From positions 71,069 through 135,068 of the forward strand of contig NW_027192204.1 in NCBI RefSeq assembly GCF_041956535.1: DNA of 64,000 nt. The letters run 5' to 3'. Under the pieces are notes generated by a model that saw only the letters and a program-made list of their open reading frames with translations, did not search any database and had not been told where the DNA came from. A program made the translations under genes and the position numbers. The stretch is from Calcarisporiella thermophila CBS 279.70 (Eukaryota > Calcarisporiellomycota). Of the stretch, positions 53,664-64,000 are shown in pieces. Within the stretch, counting starts at the first letter, position 1, and every line of letters starts with the position of its first letter.

Positions 53664-54709
53664 ACAAACAAATGGGGCTCTTCTTGCTTATAGTTTGCGT
53701 TAGCGTTTTCTTTTCTCTTTCTCGGTGATTCCCACCCTTTGTAGAACTCAACGGGCTGACTAACTCGGGCGTCGACGAGTAAACCGAGCTATTGCTAAGA
53801 TCAGGCGTGGATGCGATCGAGGAAAGGAAAGGGCTACAAAAGAGCGAACAAAGACGAGAATGGGAAGGGAAAAGAAAGAGTCGAAGAAGAGAAAAAAGGG
53901 CGGAAGGGCGGAAGGCAATGTTTGAAAAGTGTATATATATATGGGCCCTTAACAGCTTTGGCCGCACGATCAAGTCTTGCTGTTAAGAGGCCAATGCAGG
54001 ATAGACTAATTAGGAGTTGGTTGCTTTGCTCACAGCTGAGATGCGAGCATTTTCACGGGCGAAAATAAACTAATTAGGCGGCGTTGAGTAAAGTTTCAGG
54101 GAAAAGTTACACTGAGGCCGGTGATTCGGCGGGTGTCAATCCCGCGGTTATCTAGGAACGCTTAATTTCCATTCGGCCCAACGTCAAGGCCTGCCGTAGC
54201 TGGCAGTCTCTCGACATTATCCTCCTCGAGCCCGCACTGGCCATGTGGCAAATTTGCTTCCCTCCGGTGCCTTTGCTCACGAAGCTTGCCGACCACAGGG
54301 CGGGCCCACTAGGCTGTCAGGCTTGCTGCGGATGAACGTGTCTCCGCCTGATATCCTGCCTCCATTTGCTAATCGGTTTCAGACGCTTGCAAGCTTTGCT
54401 TATTCCAGCTCTTAAGAGATGCTCCCCGTTTTTCCTAAACTCGGCCAACTTAGGCGTTTTGAGCACCGAGCCGACACTTGGCCCATTCAGTAAGGGGAAA
54501 AAATGTGCGCTCGTCCGCTCGTGATAGTGGTCAAGCATCGTTTGCCTTGTGTGTTTTCTATTCTTTTTGCAGGGTTTCTTTGGGGAGGTTTTAGCGCCGT
54601 ATGATGTGATTCTTTGGCCATCTTTTATTTTTCTTCTTCCAAATGCCAAGTTTTATAAACACGTGTAAACCCGTTCTATTGACCAAAGGGGAAACTGATT
54701 TCTTCCATC
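53664..54709. other. Intergenic, C2H2-A promoter and CHID1 3' flank
   Basis: About 1 kb. The left part is the C2H2 promoter and probably its leader, with the TATA-like element at 53932. Short ORFs on either strand lack features. Nothing else recognised. Confidence 0.45.
53932..53943 (-). promoter_or_regulatory. Candidate TATA box of C2H2-A
   Basis: TATATATATATG on the plus strand, read as CATATATATATA on the gene strand, within the promoter region about 270 bp from the start codon; the only clear TATA run there. Confidence 0.4.
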
Positions 54710-56449
54710 TTAGAGCAGTTCATAAAAGTAGTCCAAGCCCTGACCCACTTCCCATAGCGCGACCCCGACTGTCGTTTCCATAATAATACAATTAGCATGC
54801 CAGTCCTCCGACAGAACCGCCCAAGCGACTTGATTCGCTAGACTTACCATCGTACTCCTCGGCTAATTCAAGCCTCGATTCTAGAGACTATAAGAGACAT
54901 TTATGCCGTGTTGGCGTTTTAATCTCACACACATTGATCATATAACAATGGCTAACGAACCCCCCCCCCTCTCTCGCTCCCCCTCTCCTCCTCTTCTATC
55001 GACTTACCTTCAGGCTGGGATACCACACTTGATGCCTGGCCCCTCCCTCCGTATACTCGAACGAGTGTTCCTCGTGGTCCGCACTCCACTTGACCTTGGG
55101 GCGATGGCGCGTGAGCAATTCCAGGACCGTCTTGCCTATTACGGGGGTTGGCTGCGAGCCACCATAATCCATCCCATAGAGGTTGATGCCGAGGAGGAGC
55201 TTGTGCGGGTTGACGCTCAGGTCATCGAGGTTCTCCTCCACCCAATCAATGGGCGAGTTGGGACCGGGCCTAGAGGTTTGAAAGTTTCGAGATCAGGTGG
55301 CCGAGTCGCGAGAAAAAGAGAGCAGCAAAGGCACAGGAGTATTTACACGGAGCCCGAGTAATCGTAGGTCATTAAGGAGAAGAGATCCACAAACTGACCA
55401 TAGTCCGCCACCAGCTCCCGCAGGCCGCCTCCTCCTTCCCTCTTCGGCGGGATCACCAGTACCAGCTCTCTCCCTTGCTCGTGCAGCCTATCAGCGAGGG
55501 CTTTGATGGTGTGGCGGAGAAGGGTGGGCACGAGCGCCTCGAGCACCAAGCCGTCGAATCCATGTACCCTATTGAGTCGGTGCGTGCGGTGAATAACGAA
55601 GGCCAGGCATGGCTTATTCCTATTCCATAGTGTCGACTTACTCGCACTCCTTTGCAATGATGCTGACTATGGCCTCCGTCTCTCCCTCATCCTGGATGAG
55701 AGCGGTTAAGTCCTCCTGCGTCCAAGAATCGAACAGGAAACGCGGCACTATTCTTCCCATGATGCGGGAATTGTCTGTTCCGCGAACTTGCTCCATCCAC
55801 TAATAGAATTCAAAAGGCACTCGTTCAGTCGTCACACAACCAACAACCCTTGCGCAATCGCTTTTGATTATACCCCTTTATCCACATCATGCCCGCCTTT
55901 CAGCACATATTCCCGACGCCCCCTGTGCAAATCCGCCCTTAAATTAGGACTGTTGTATCATTCGCATTCAAACGATCCACTTACCGCCTTTGTACATTAT
56001 ACCACACAGGGCTTACACTATTTAGCAATAACAAAGACATGATTCACTTCAATCATACTATTCTCGTTTACGACAATAAATTAAACTGTTCTACAACTTA
56101 ACTAGTCAAATTTTCCCTTGAACATCTTCACTACATCATATCCATGGCTATTCCATGGAGTGACGTATGCAAGCGTGGGACCTCCCCTAAAGTTCTTGAT
56201 GTGTTTGTGAAGGGTGTCATATTGGTTATGGTGTTGGAGGATATCATTGAACTTTCACACGAGTGAATCGTAATAGAGGTTGAATGGGGAATATTTAGAC
56301 TTAAAAACCTTTCATTAGTCTCTGAACATCAGAGTCCCACTTACCGAAACCTTGGTCACTACCAAATTCTTTTCAAATACTGTTTGGCCAGCGGAGACTA
56401 TGGAGATTAGATTTAAGAGGCAATATATGGGAAGCCAGTGATGTACCAT
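54710..56449 (-). CDS. Chitinase-domain-containing protein 1 (CHID1/SI-CLP type, GH18-like)
   Basis: Nine exons (56449-56345, 56251-56103, 56017-55985, 55922-55874, 55799-55642, 55568-55347, 55269-55008, 54887-54848, 54768-54710) total 1077 nt, 358 residues. A signal peptide of about 22 residues is followed by the CHID1 landmarks: GGPTLAYVTPWNSHGYDV, FDYVSPVWYNVQRR, GGHDVDKGWMEQVRG, RIVPRFLFDSW, GFDGLVLE, LVLVIPPKREG, VDLFSLMTYDYS, PGPNSPIDWV, LLLGINLYGMDYGG, WYPSLK and the end WEVGQGLDYFYELL. The GH18 catalytic motif DGxDxDxE is DGLVLE-like, so, as in human SI-CLP, hydrolase activity is doubtful and sugar binding more likely. It is secretory or vacuolar. CHID1 is uncommon in Dikarya as far as I know. 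It is divergent from GPI8. Confidence 0.92.
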
Positions 56450-56623
56450 GACTTTTTTTTTACTCTACATGGATATTTCTCTCTAATCCCTTTTCAATAT
56501 GCTACTCGGTTCGGAGTTTACTTAAGGAGCTCTGGTGGCTTCTGCAATTTCATTTCAGCAATTCTTTATTACTCTCTCCTCCCTGATTGCGAGCCCCAAG
56601 TTCATTAAATAAGCATAGCGCTA
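56450..56623. promoter_or_regulatory. Bidirectional promoter CHID1 / GPI8
   Basis: Only 174 bp separate the two start codons. The region is T-rich on the plus strand, with a CTTTTTTTT run next to the CHID1 start. Shared regulation of two secretory-pathway genes is possible but inferred from spacing only. Confidence 0.45.
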
Positions 56624-58188
56624 ATGTTAAAATCTTGTATTTCTTTCTTTTATATATCCTTGCTCTTCCTTCTCCCCTTCCTCGCTCTCTCCACTGCTAA
56701 CAACGATGATGTCGTAGAAGGATTTTTCAGCCAGAGCGGACACACCAATAATTGGGCAGTCCTGGTGAGCCATCTTTCTAAATTCTTTAGGAGAAGTGAT
56801 CGGTCGATCGATAGCTAATTATATTTAATACAGGTCTGCACCTCTCGATTCTGGTTTAATTACCGCCACATCGCAAACACTCTTTCCATGTATCGAACTG
56901 TGAAGCGTCTGGGGATCCCCGATTCCAACATCATACTGATGCTTGCCGACGATGTCGCGTGTGATGCACGCAATGTCTTCCCAGCAACGGTGTTCAATAA
57001 TGCTGGAAGATATCTTGACCTGTATGGTGAAAATGTCGAGGTGGATTATCGGGGCTACGAGGTCACGGTTGAAAACTTCATTCGAATGCTGACAGGTGAA
57101 TGTTCCTTTCATTTGCTCCTTTTCACCCTCTATGTAATAGAGTTGGAATCGATAAAAATTAATCTCTTGCTTTTGAATAGGTCGTGTGAGTGAAGATGTT
57201 CCTCGCTCAAAGCGCCTGCTTACCGATGACCGCTCTAACATCCTGGTTTACATGACTGGACACGGAGGGAAAGAGTTTCTCAAGTTCCAAGATGCAGAGG
57301 AAATTAGCAGCCATGATCTTGCCGATGCTTTCGCTCAGATGTGGGAGAAGCGACGATACCACGAGATACTATTTATGATTGACACATGTCAGGCGAACAC
57401 CATGTTCACTCGATTCTACTCGCCTAATATTTTGGCTACAGGAAGCAGTGAAGAGGGAGAAAACTCATATTCGGTAAGTGGTGTTTCCTGCCAGAACAAC
57501 ACCCGTGCATGAGCTCCAAAAGGCTAACTCTTTTCTCCCTTAAGCATCATATGGATCAAGATATTGGTGTGGCTGTGATTGACAGATTCACCTACTACAA
57601 TCTGGAGTTTTTGGAACGCATAGATATGACCAGCAAGGCAACCCTCCAAGACTTGGTATTCATGCCTCTCGTCTTCTTTTTTTGCCTTATTCCTTACCGA
57701 ACCTCTAAATGCTTTTTTTTTCATCTCAGTTTTCCACTTACAACCCTGAGCTCATTAATTCCACACCACGTGTGCGGAATGATACCTTCAAGCGACCGCT
57801 TAACGAGGTGCTGGTAACCGACTTTTTTGGCAACGTGCAAAACATCGAACTCACAACCAAAGTCCTCAATCGAACGTTACCGCCCCCCACTCCTGAGGAG
57901 TCGGAAGCTGTGCCTAGAAAGCAGTCTCTGCCTCCAAAGGAATCTTCATTTGCGACCAGACTAGTAGAGGAGCAGCAGCACATCAGACCGAAAGGTCACC
58001 ATTTCGAAGTGAAATCAGAGATGCCATCCACCATCTCATGGCCATTTTATGTCGGTGTTGTGGCGTTGATCCTGGCTGTGGGCGTGACCTCATCGCGCCC
58101 TTCGCTATCTAAAGTTACCAAAAAGCAAGCAGAAAACGGAGCCGCCAAACATAGAATAGGTGCGAGGAGAAAAAATAAACTAGCATAA
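56624..58188 (+). CDS. GPI8: GPI transamidase catalytic subunit (Gpi8/PIG-K)
   Basis: Exons 56624-56764, 56834-57095, 57181-57473, 57545-57655 and 57730-58188 give 421 residues. A signal sequence (to about residue 25) leads into the C13 caspase-like domain: [50 protein letters not shown]. The catalytic dyad is His162 in TGHGG and Cys204 in IDTCQA, 42 residues apart as in the human enzyme. [19 protein letters not shown] and [10 protein letters not shown] follow. A single lumenal-to-cytosolic membrane helix lies near residues 365-385 with a basic tail. Gpi8 cleaves the C-terminal GPI signal and attaches the anchor in the endoplasmic reticulum, within a complex with Gaa1, Gpi16, Gpi17 and Gab1. 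Confidence 0.96.
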
Positions 58189-58659
58189 ACATCCATGGAG
58201 ATTTTTTGATTTGCTATTATTATGATTACGATTCACTCTTATCCTCTTATTCTTTTTTTTTTTGTATATACAAAATAAATTCTCCATATGGTAGCGTCTG
58301 TGAGATCTCTAATGGATTACATTAGGCATTTTTTATTTAAAAGGAAATACGCATAACAATAACAATAATCAGCATTAATAAGGAAATAATAAACAAATTG
58401 TAGTAGCAAAAAAGGAAAAAGAAGTATAGATAAAAAAAAGAGGTAGGAAAAGGGAAGGGAGCGGAAAGGAATCGCCAGAAGAGGAGCAAAAGAAAAAGAA
58501 AAAGAGAGAGGTGGAGGAGTAAAGGGGGAGAGGATGAGAGGCAAAAGAGACAACAAATTACAATCTATCTTCTAGACATTAGTTCTATTCACTAGTGAAA
58601 ATAGCGGGTGGGAATATATAAGTGCTATACATTCATACATTTAGAAATCGAGCAAGCGC
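58189..58659. other. Intergenic between convergent genes
   Basis: 3' flanks of GPI8 and C2H2-B; a T10 run at about 58254 and purine-rich DNA beyond. No gene recognised. Confidence 0.5.
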
Positions 58660-60861
<2,202 letters not shown>

Positions 60862-61152
60862 ATGGATCCCAATCAATACTACAATCAATACTACAATCAA
60901 TACTACAATCAATACTACAATCAATATTCTCAACAGCGGCAGTATCCTCAACAAACACAATACCCACAAGCCCAATCTTATTATCAATATACCGCGCAGG
61001 CTCAAAGCCAGCCTTACTCTACTACCACGAACCCAGCCTACTCTACCCCGGCACCCACCACTCCTACCGCTCCGCAAGCCCAACAGCAACCTGCTGCGCG
61101 TGGGCAAAGAATGGCACACGAGTCGGATAGAAGAAAAATGAGATTTTGGTAG
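60862..61152 (+). CDS. Small Tyr/Gln/Asn-rich, prion-like hypothetical protein
   Basis: Single ORF, 96 residues. The first half is built from NQYY repeats (residues about 4-22) and a Gln/Tyr-rich stretch, then a Thr/Pro/Ala-rich linker and a basic end (HESDRRKMRFW). There is no signal peptide or domain. The amino-acid bias (Tyr, Gln, Asn, few charges) is that of prion-like, phase-separating regions in RNA-binding proteins, but no RNA-binding domain is attached. It could be a real small gene, a first exon of a longer one, or a chance ORF in a repeat. The end is close to GTAGTAAAT, a poor splice donor. Confidence 0.45.
   Translation: MDPNQYYNQYYNQYYNQYYNQYSQQRQYPQQTQYPQAQSYYQYTAQAQSQPYSTTTNPAYSTPAPTTPTAPQAQQQPAARGQRMAHESDRRKMRFW
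60872..60920 (+). repeat. 12-nt tandem repeat CAATACTACAAT (about 4 copies)
   Basis: In-frame copies encode the NQYY units of the small ORF. Copies are almost identical at DNA level, so the array is young or kept uniform. Confidence 0.9.
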
Positions 61153-61505
61153 TAAATTAGCAGGAAGGCGCTTCTCTGATATTTTTGTTCATAACCCTCC
61201 TTCTTATTTTAAATTCCCCCGCAATTTGCATCCGTTCATATTATCTTTTGTTGCACCCTCCCTCTACCCTCGCATATAAACATCTCACGTTTCAGTTACT
61301 TTGAATCTATTTCTTTGGTTTTTAATTTCTTTTTTGATACCATGGGTTTTTCATTTCATTAATGGCCTGTTGCAGTTCGTTTATTTGGGCACCTTGGTTT
61401 AATTTATATAAACGAAACAATCTTTTCCGTGGATTTCAAACTGGGTAATTTCAAGCTACCTCATCCCAGTGAATCACCTAGGAAAATCATATGTCTATAT
61501 CTCCC
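61153..61505. other. Intergenic between convergent genes
   Basis: T-rich 3' flank; no gene recognised. Confidence 0.5.
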
Positions 61506-61997
61506 CTAAAGGCTAAGCCACGCTGCTTTAATGGCTGCCCCTACAATCACGAGCAAAGTACTGGCATACCCGATTTGCCTACCAAATCCTAACCCATTCT
61601 CCTTCGACAACAACCCGAAATCCGCATGCAATATTCTGGAAGCCACCAGCGTCGCGCACATTCCGTGCAAGAACGCAGGTGAGGCTTGATTCAATTCGCA
61701 GATCGCAAGCATCAAGAGCGCGAGTGGGACGTTCTCGCCGAAATGAGCATGCGCACGGATGCACCTCTCCAATTCTGAGTACTTGCCTTTCTGCTGGGGG
61801 GAGGAAGCGCTCACAGAAGGAGGGGTCGAGTATAAGCTGGTCCTTGTCTTGATACGGGCGCGCACCGTGCGCAAGCCGAGATACGTATAATACACGGCGA
61901 AAAAGGGGGACCAATAGGCGACGATTTTGATAGAGGCAGTCATGACTTGGATTTGATGATCAGTATTCCTCTTTCGCACGCTTTGTACTGCCGCCAT
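61506..61997 (-). CDS. MAPEG-family membrane protein
   Basis: Single exon, 163 residues from 61997 or 145 from the Met at 61943. The MAPEG pattern is clear: a first membrane helix (YWSPFFAVYYTYLGLRTVRARIK), then RCIRAHAHFGENVPLALLMLAICEL, and ASRILHADFG with a final hydrophobic helix. RAHxNxxExxP-type motifs bind glutathione in the family; here the Asn is His (RAHAHFGENVP). MAPEG enzymes conjugate or reduce with glutathione or make eicosanoids; the YecN-like branch to which this seems closest has no defined role. The loop between helix 1 and 2 has a Ser-rich insertion. Location is likely endoplasmic reticulum or mitochondria. Confidence 0.8.
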   Translation of the reverse strand: MAAVQSVRKRNTDHQIQVMTASIKIVAYWSPFFAVYYTYLGLRTVRARIKTRTSLYSTPPSVSASSPQQKGKYSELERCIRAHAHFGENVPLALLMLAICELNQASPAFLHGMCATLVASRILHADFGLLSKENGLGFGRQIGYASTLLVIVGAAIKAAWLSL

Positions 61998-62562
61998 TTA
62001 TATAAAGGTTGGGTGGATTTTATTACTCATCGGGAGGCTTTGCTGTGTAAAACTTTGACCAAAAATGCGCTCACAATTTAAGTCATGGATCCATTGAAGC
62101 GAAATTTATTGATAATAATCGAAGAGTAAAAGGCCTTTCGGAATCATATATACACTAATACTCCTTCTCTGAATAACAAGACATGAAAAACTGCTTTTTT
62201 CGTTTTCAAATAACTTGGTATATGGGACAAAAAAAAACTCATTCGTTAAAAATGTCTTATCTACGGGGTCAACATCCCGTCTGGTATTTTGTTTTCATCG
62301 TTTGCGTCCAGAAATTCTGGCAAAAGAACCCTTCGTTGTGGCGGCATAACATCCAAGTGCATAATGCGGCCCTCGCTTGGCGGGGTAGGCAAGCAATGCT
62401 TTTGAGCGTATAGCTCGGAGTGTGTGGAGGAAATCGGTGAGAGCGTTAAAGTATTGCCCGCATCTGCCCACGCTTTAACGCGGATGCTTGCTTTATATCT
62501 GGCCTCACACGCGTATTTGTCGTGTACGACACGCGACACACTCTGCAAGCAAAGCTCGTCCA
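61998..62562. other. Intergenic, MAPEG promoter and cyclin 3' flank
   Basis: Spacer between two minus-strand genes. A short plus-strand ORF at 62183 has no recognisable feature. Confidence 0.45.
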
Positions 62563-63528
62563 TTAGCTGTGCACATTGAAGGCAGGGATCTGCTGCTCTT
62601 CTTGTCTACAAATGAAATATACCAACGTATCAAAGAGAGTCATCCTCCCGAGCTCAAGGAAAACGGGGTTTACCGGCTGGGATAGGTTCAGTATCCTCTT
62701 TGCAAAATATAAAGCCGCTTCGGCAATAATGGCCGGCCCATACTCGATGAATCTCTCATGAAAAAGTGTCAGCTCCATCAGGAACCTCGCTATCCACTCC
62801 GCCCCATCACGAGCGCACTCTTTTCTTTTAATAATAATTCGGAGAAACTCCTCCGCGGTGGGATGTCCGATTCGCCATCCCAGAGTTTTTAGTAAATGTC
62901 TCTCCATCTGTGCAAAATTGTTTGCATCATACTGTCTTGAGCACAAATCGGATAGTTTCTGCGGCGGAATGTGGGCAGAATCTGTATACTTTGCTGCCAC
63001 CCACAATGCAGTTAAGCCTAGCAGCTGGTAATATTGTAATTTAACAGTAACTTGTGACATATATCTGTCAACAAGGTTGAGCGCAAGATACAGGGTCTCT
63101 GGAGCCAAAGAGAGATGATTGTGCACTTGAATGAGATAATCGACCAAGAATGGACGCCTTTCCCACCGAACCTCTAACATTGAAATCAGAAAATACATTC
63201 ACATTTACCCCCATATTCACGAAGATAATAAGCAGTAATAGTATACCCGGCTGCATCTCCAACTTCAGGATGCTGGGAAGTGTCGATTTCTATACACAAA
63301 AAACGATTAATTTTCCATCTCTTTCGATGCATTTACAATTAAACAAAATTGAACGGAATTTTTGTTCCCCTAATTTACCTCCTGGTGCTTCATTGCCTCC
63401 CACATCTCAATTAATTCTTCATCATTTTCTTGAGAGGGAACTAAGGTAAGGGTTCGTAGAACACGTTTGAGATTTTTGATTTTGAAAGGAAGGGTCTTGG
63501 AGCGCTTAAAACCTGGACGCGTGCTCAT
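62563..63528 (-). CDS. B-type-like cyclin with very short N-terminus
   Basis: Exons 63528-63379, 63272-63209 and 63173-62563 give 274 residues. The cyclin box is evident: VRWERRPFLVDYLIQVHNHLSL (the MRAILVDWL-like block), PETLYLALNLVDRYMS, LQLLGLTALWVAAKYTD-like (here YYQLLGLTALWVAAKYTD) and the second fold LKTLGWRIGHPTAEEFL, FLMELTLFHERFIEY and IAEAALYFAKRIL. A short basic start (MSTRPGFKRSKTL) replaces the usual 100-200-residue N-terminus with destruction box; no RxxLxxxxN is seen. The intron 63174-63208 is only 35 nt, the shortest in the window, and the join before it uses AG at 63273-63274, so the first two exons are less certain than the third. The class is inferred from the PETL and KYxD blocks. 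Confidence 0.8.
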
Positions 63529-64000
63529 GATGTACTCCCTTCTAGGGGTAATTTGGGCACAGAATTAATGAATGTGCTTGTAAGCAGAGTAAAAAGACAC
63601 TAATAAATTGAATAACCTATACACCAATTAAATGTTCTTAATATATATAGCAAACTTATATAAATGTTATCATATAATTTATATTAAAAAGAAAGAAAAT
63701 GAAAAAAATAAAGAAAAAAAAAAATAGAGACAAGGGGAAACACAACACCCGTTTGCCAACTCGGCCAATTTATTATGAGAAAAAAAAAAATATACAATTA
63801 CTAGGGCTCAGCCGCAATCTATTCCGTGTTTTCAATAAAAAGAAAATGGAAGGGGGATGACGCATCCGTTACAGTATAATTAAAGTATAGTCAATAGATG
63901 TGTTCAGTGTCCACGACAATCTTGTGTATTCATTTTTGCTTTTAAAACGACGAAAATTTTTTTGGCTAACCTTTTTTTTTGTAATGAAGGAATACCGAAT
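63529..64000. other. AT-rich window end, cyclin promoter
   Basis: Upstream region of the cyclin and then AT-rich DNA with A-runs to the window edge. No gene recognised. Confidence 0.45.

Noticed and set aside
56103-56251. Stop codon after KFD in CHID1 read as a pseudogene
   Set aside because: A GTTAAG donor one base before completes the codon and the next exon continues the family sequence in phase.

Overview
This is a 64 kb window of nuclear DNA from a filamentous or zygomycete-like fungus. Genes are compact and interrupted by short GT-AG introns, mostly 50-140 nt. Protein families point to fungi: a DUF1752 plus GATA nitrogen-type regulator, Abp2, an Rvs161/Hob3 BAR protein, GID9/Fyv10, a Dal5-like permease and PASK-like kinase. 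Chitinase-domain protein 1, Gemin2, DHX34 and an STYX-like protein are lost or rare in budding yeast, so I lean towards an early-diverging or intron-rich lineage; I cannot name the species. All gene models below were spliced by eye from conserved frames and intron phases.

Layout. 0.2-4.1 kb: a head-to-head pair, a DUF4211 protein with a PIP-box-like motif (-) and RNase H1 (+). 4.2-14 kb: an AT-rich stretch of secreted and transport genes: GPI-anchored HExxH metalloprotease, secreted 3D-domain protein, allantoate-permease-type transporter, and a family-8 polysaccharide lyase. 14.2-14.5 kb: tRNA-Leu and tRNA-Ala. 16.5-18.4 kb: Abp2. 19.5-20.9 kb: aspartic protease. 21.3-25.8 kb: DHX34-type helicase (-). 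26.1-27.0 kb: cytochrome b5 (-). 27.5-28.8 kb: kinase (-). 31.7-34.3 kb: two-finger GATA factor. 34.9-36.3 kb: GID9/Fyv10 (-). 36.6-37.3 kb: assembly gap. 37.3-38.3 kb: nitrilase. 38.7-42.5 kb: PGAP1/Bst1. 43.1-43.8 kb: STYX-like pseudophosphatase (-). 46.0-46.5 kb: small cell-wall-type protein (-). 46.8-48.2 kb: Hob3/Rvs161 (-). 48.5-49.6 kb: Gemin2 (-). 49.9-52.1 kb: mitochondrial PPR protein. 52.7-53.7 kb and 58.7-59.5 kb: two paralogous four-finger C2H2 factors (-). 54.7-56.4 kb: CHID1 (-). 56.6-58.2 kb: GPI8. 60.9-61.2 kb: Y/Q/N-rich small protein. 61.5-62.0 kb: MAPEG protein (-). 62.6-63.5 kb: cyclin (-).

Most genes are unrelated housekeeping loci. Functional links visible are: GPI8 and PGAP1 both act in GPI-anchor attachment and remodelling, and at least one nearby secreted protein looks GPI-anchored; the consecutive secreted/transport genes at 4-14 kb suggest external polymer degradation and uptake; and the DUF4211/RNase H1 pair shares a 136-bp promoter with two ACGCG cores.

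No mobile element, CRISPR array or clear novel multi-gene system is evident. The oddities are at gene scale: a 7-nt microexon carrying the haem-ligand histidine of cytochrome b5, an 8-nt first coding exon in Hob3, two compensating C-run frameshifts in the GATA gene, a pseudophosphatase that keeps Cys but loses Arg, a metalloprotease without the usual third ligand, and a gap flanked by duplicated (CT)n units.
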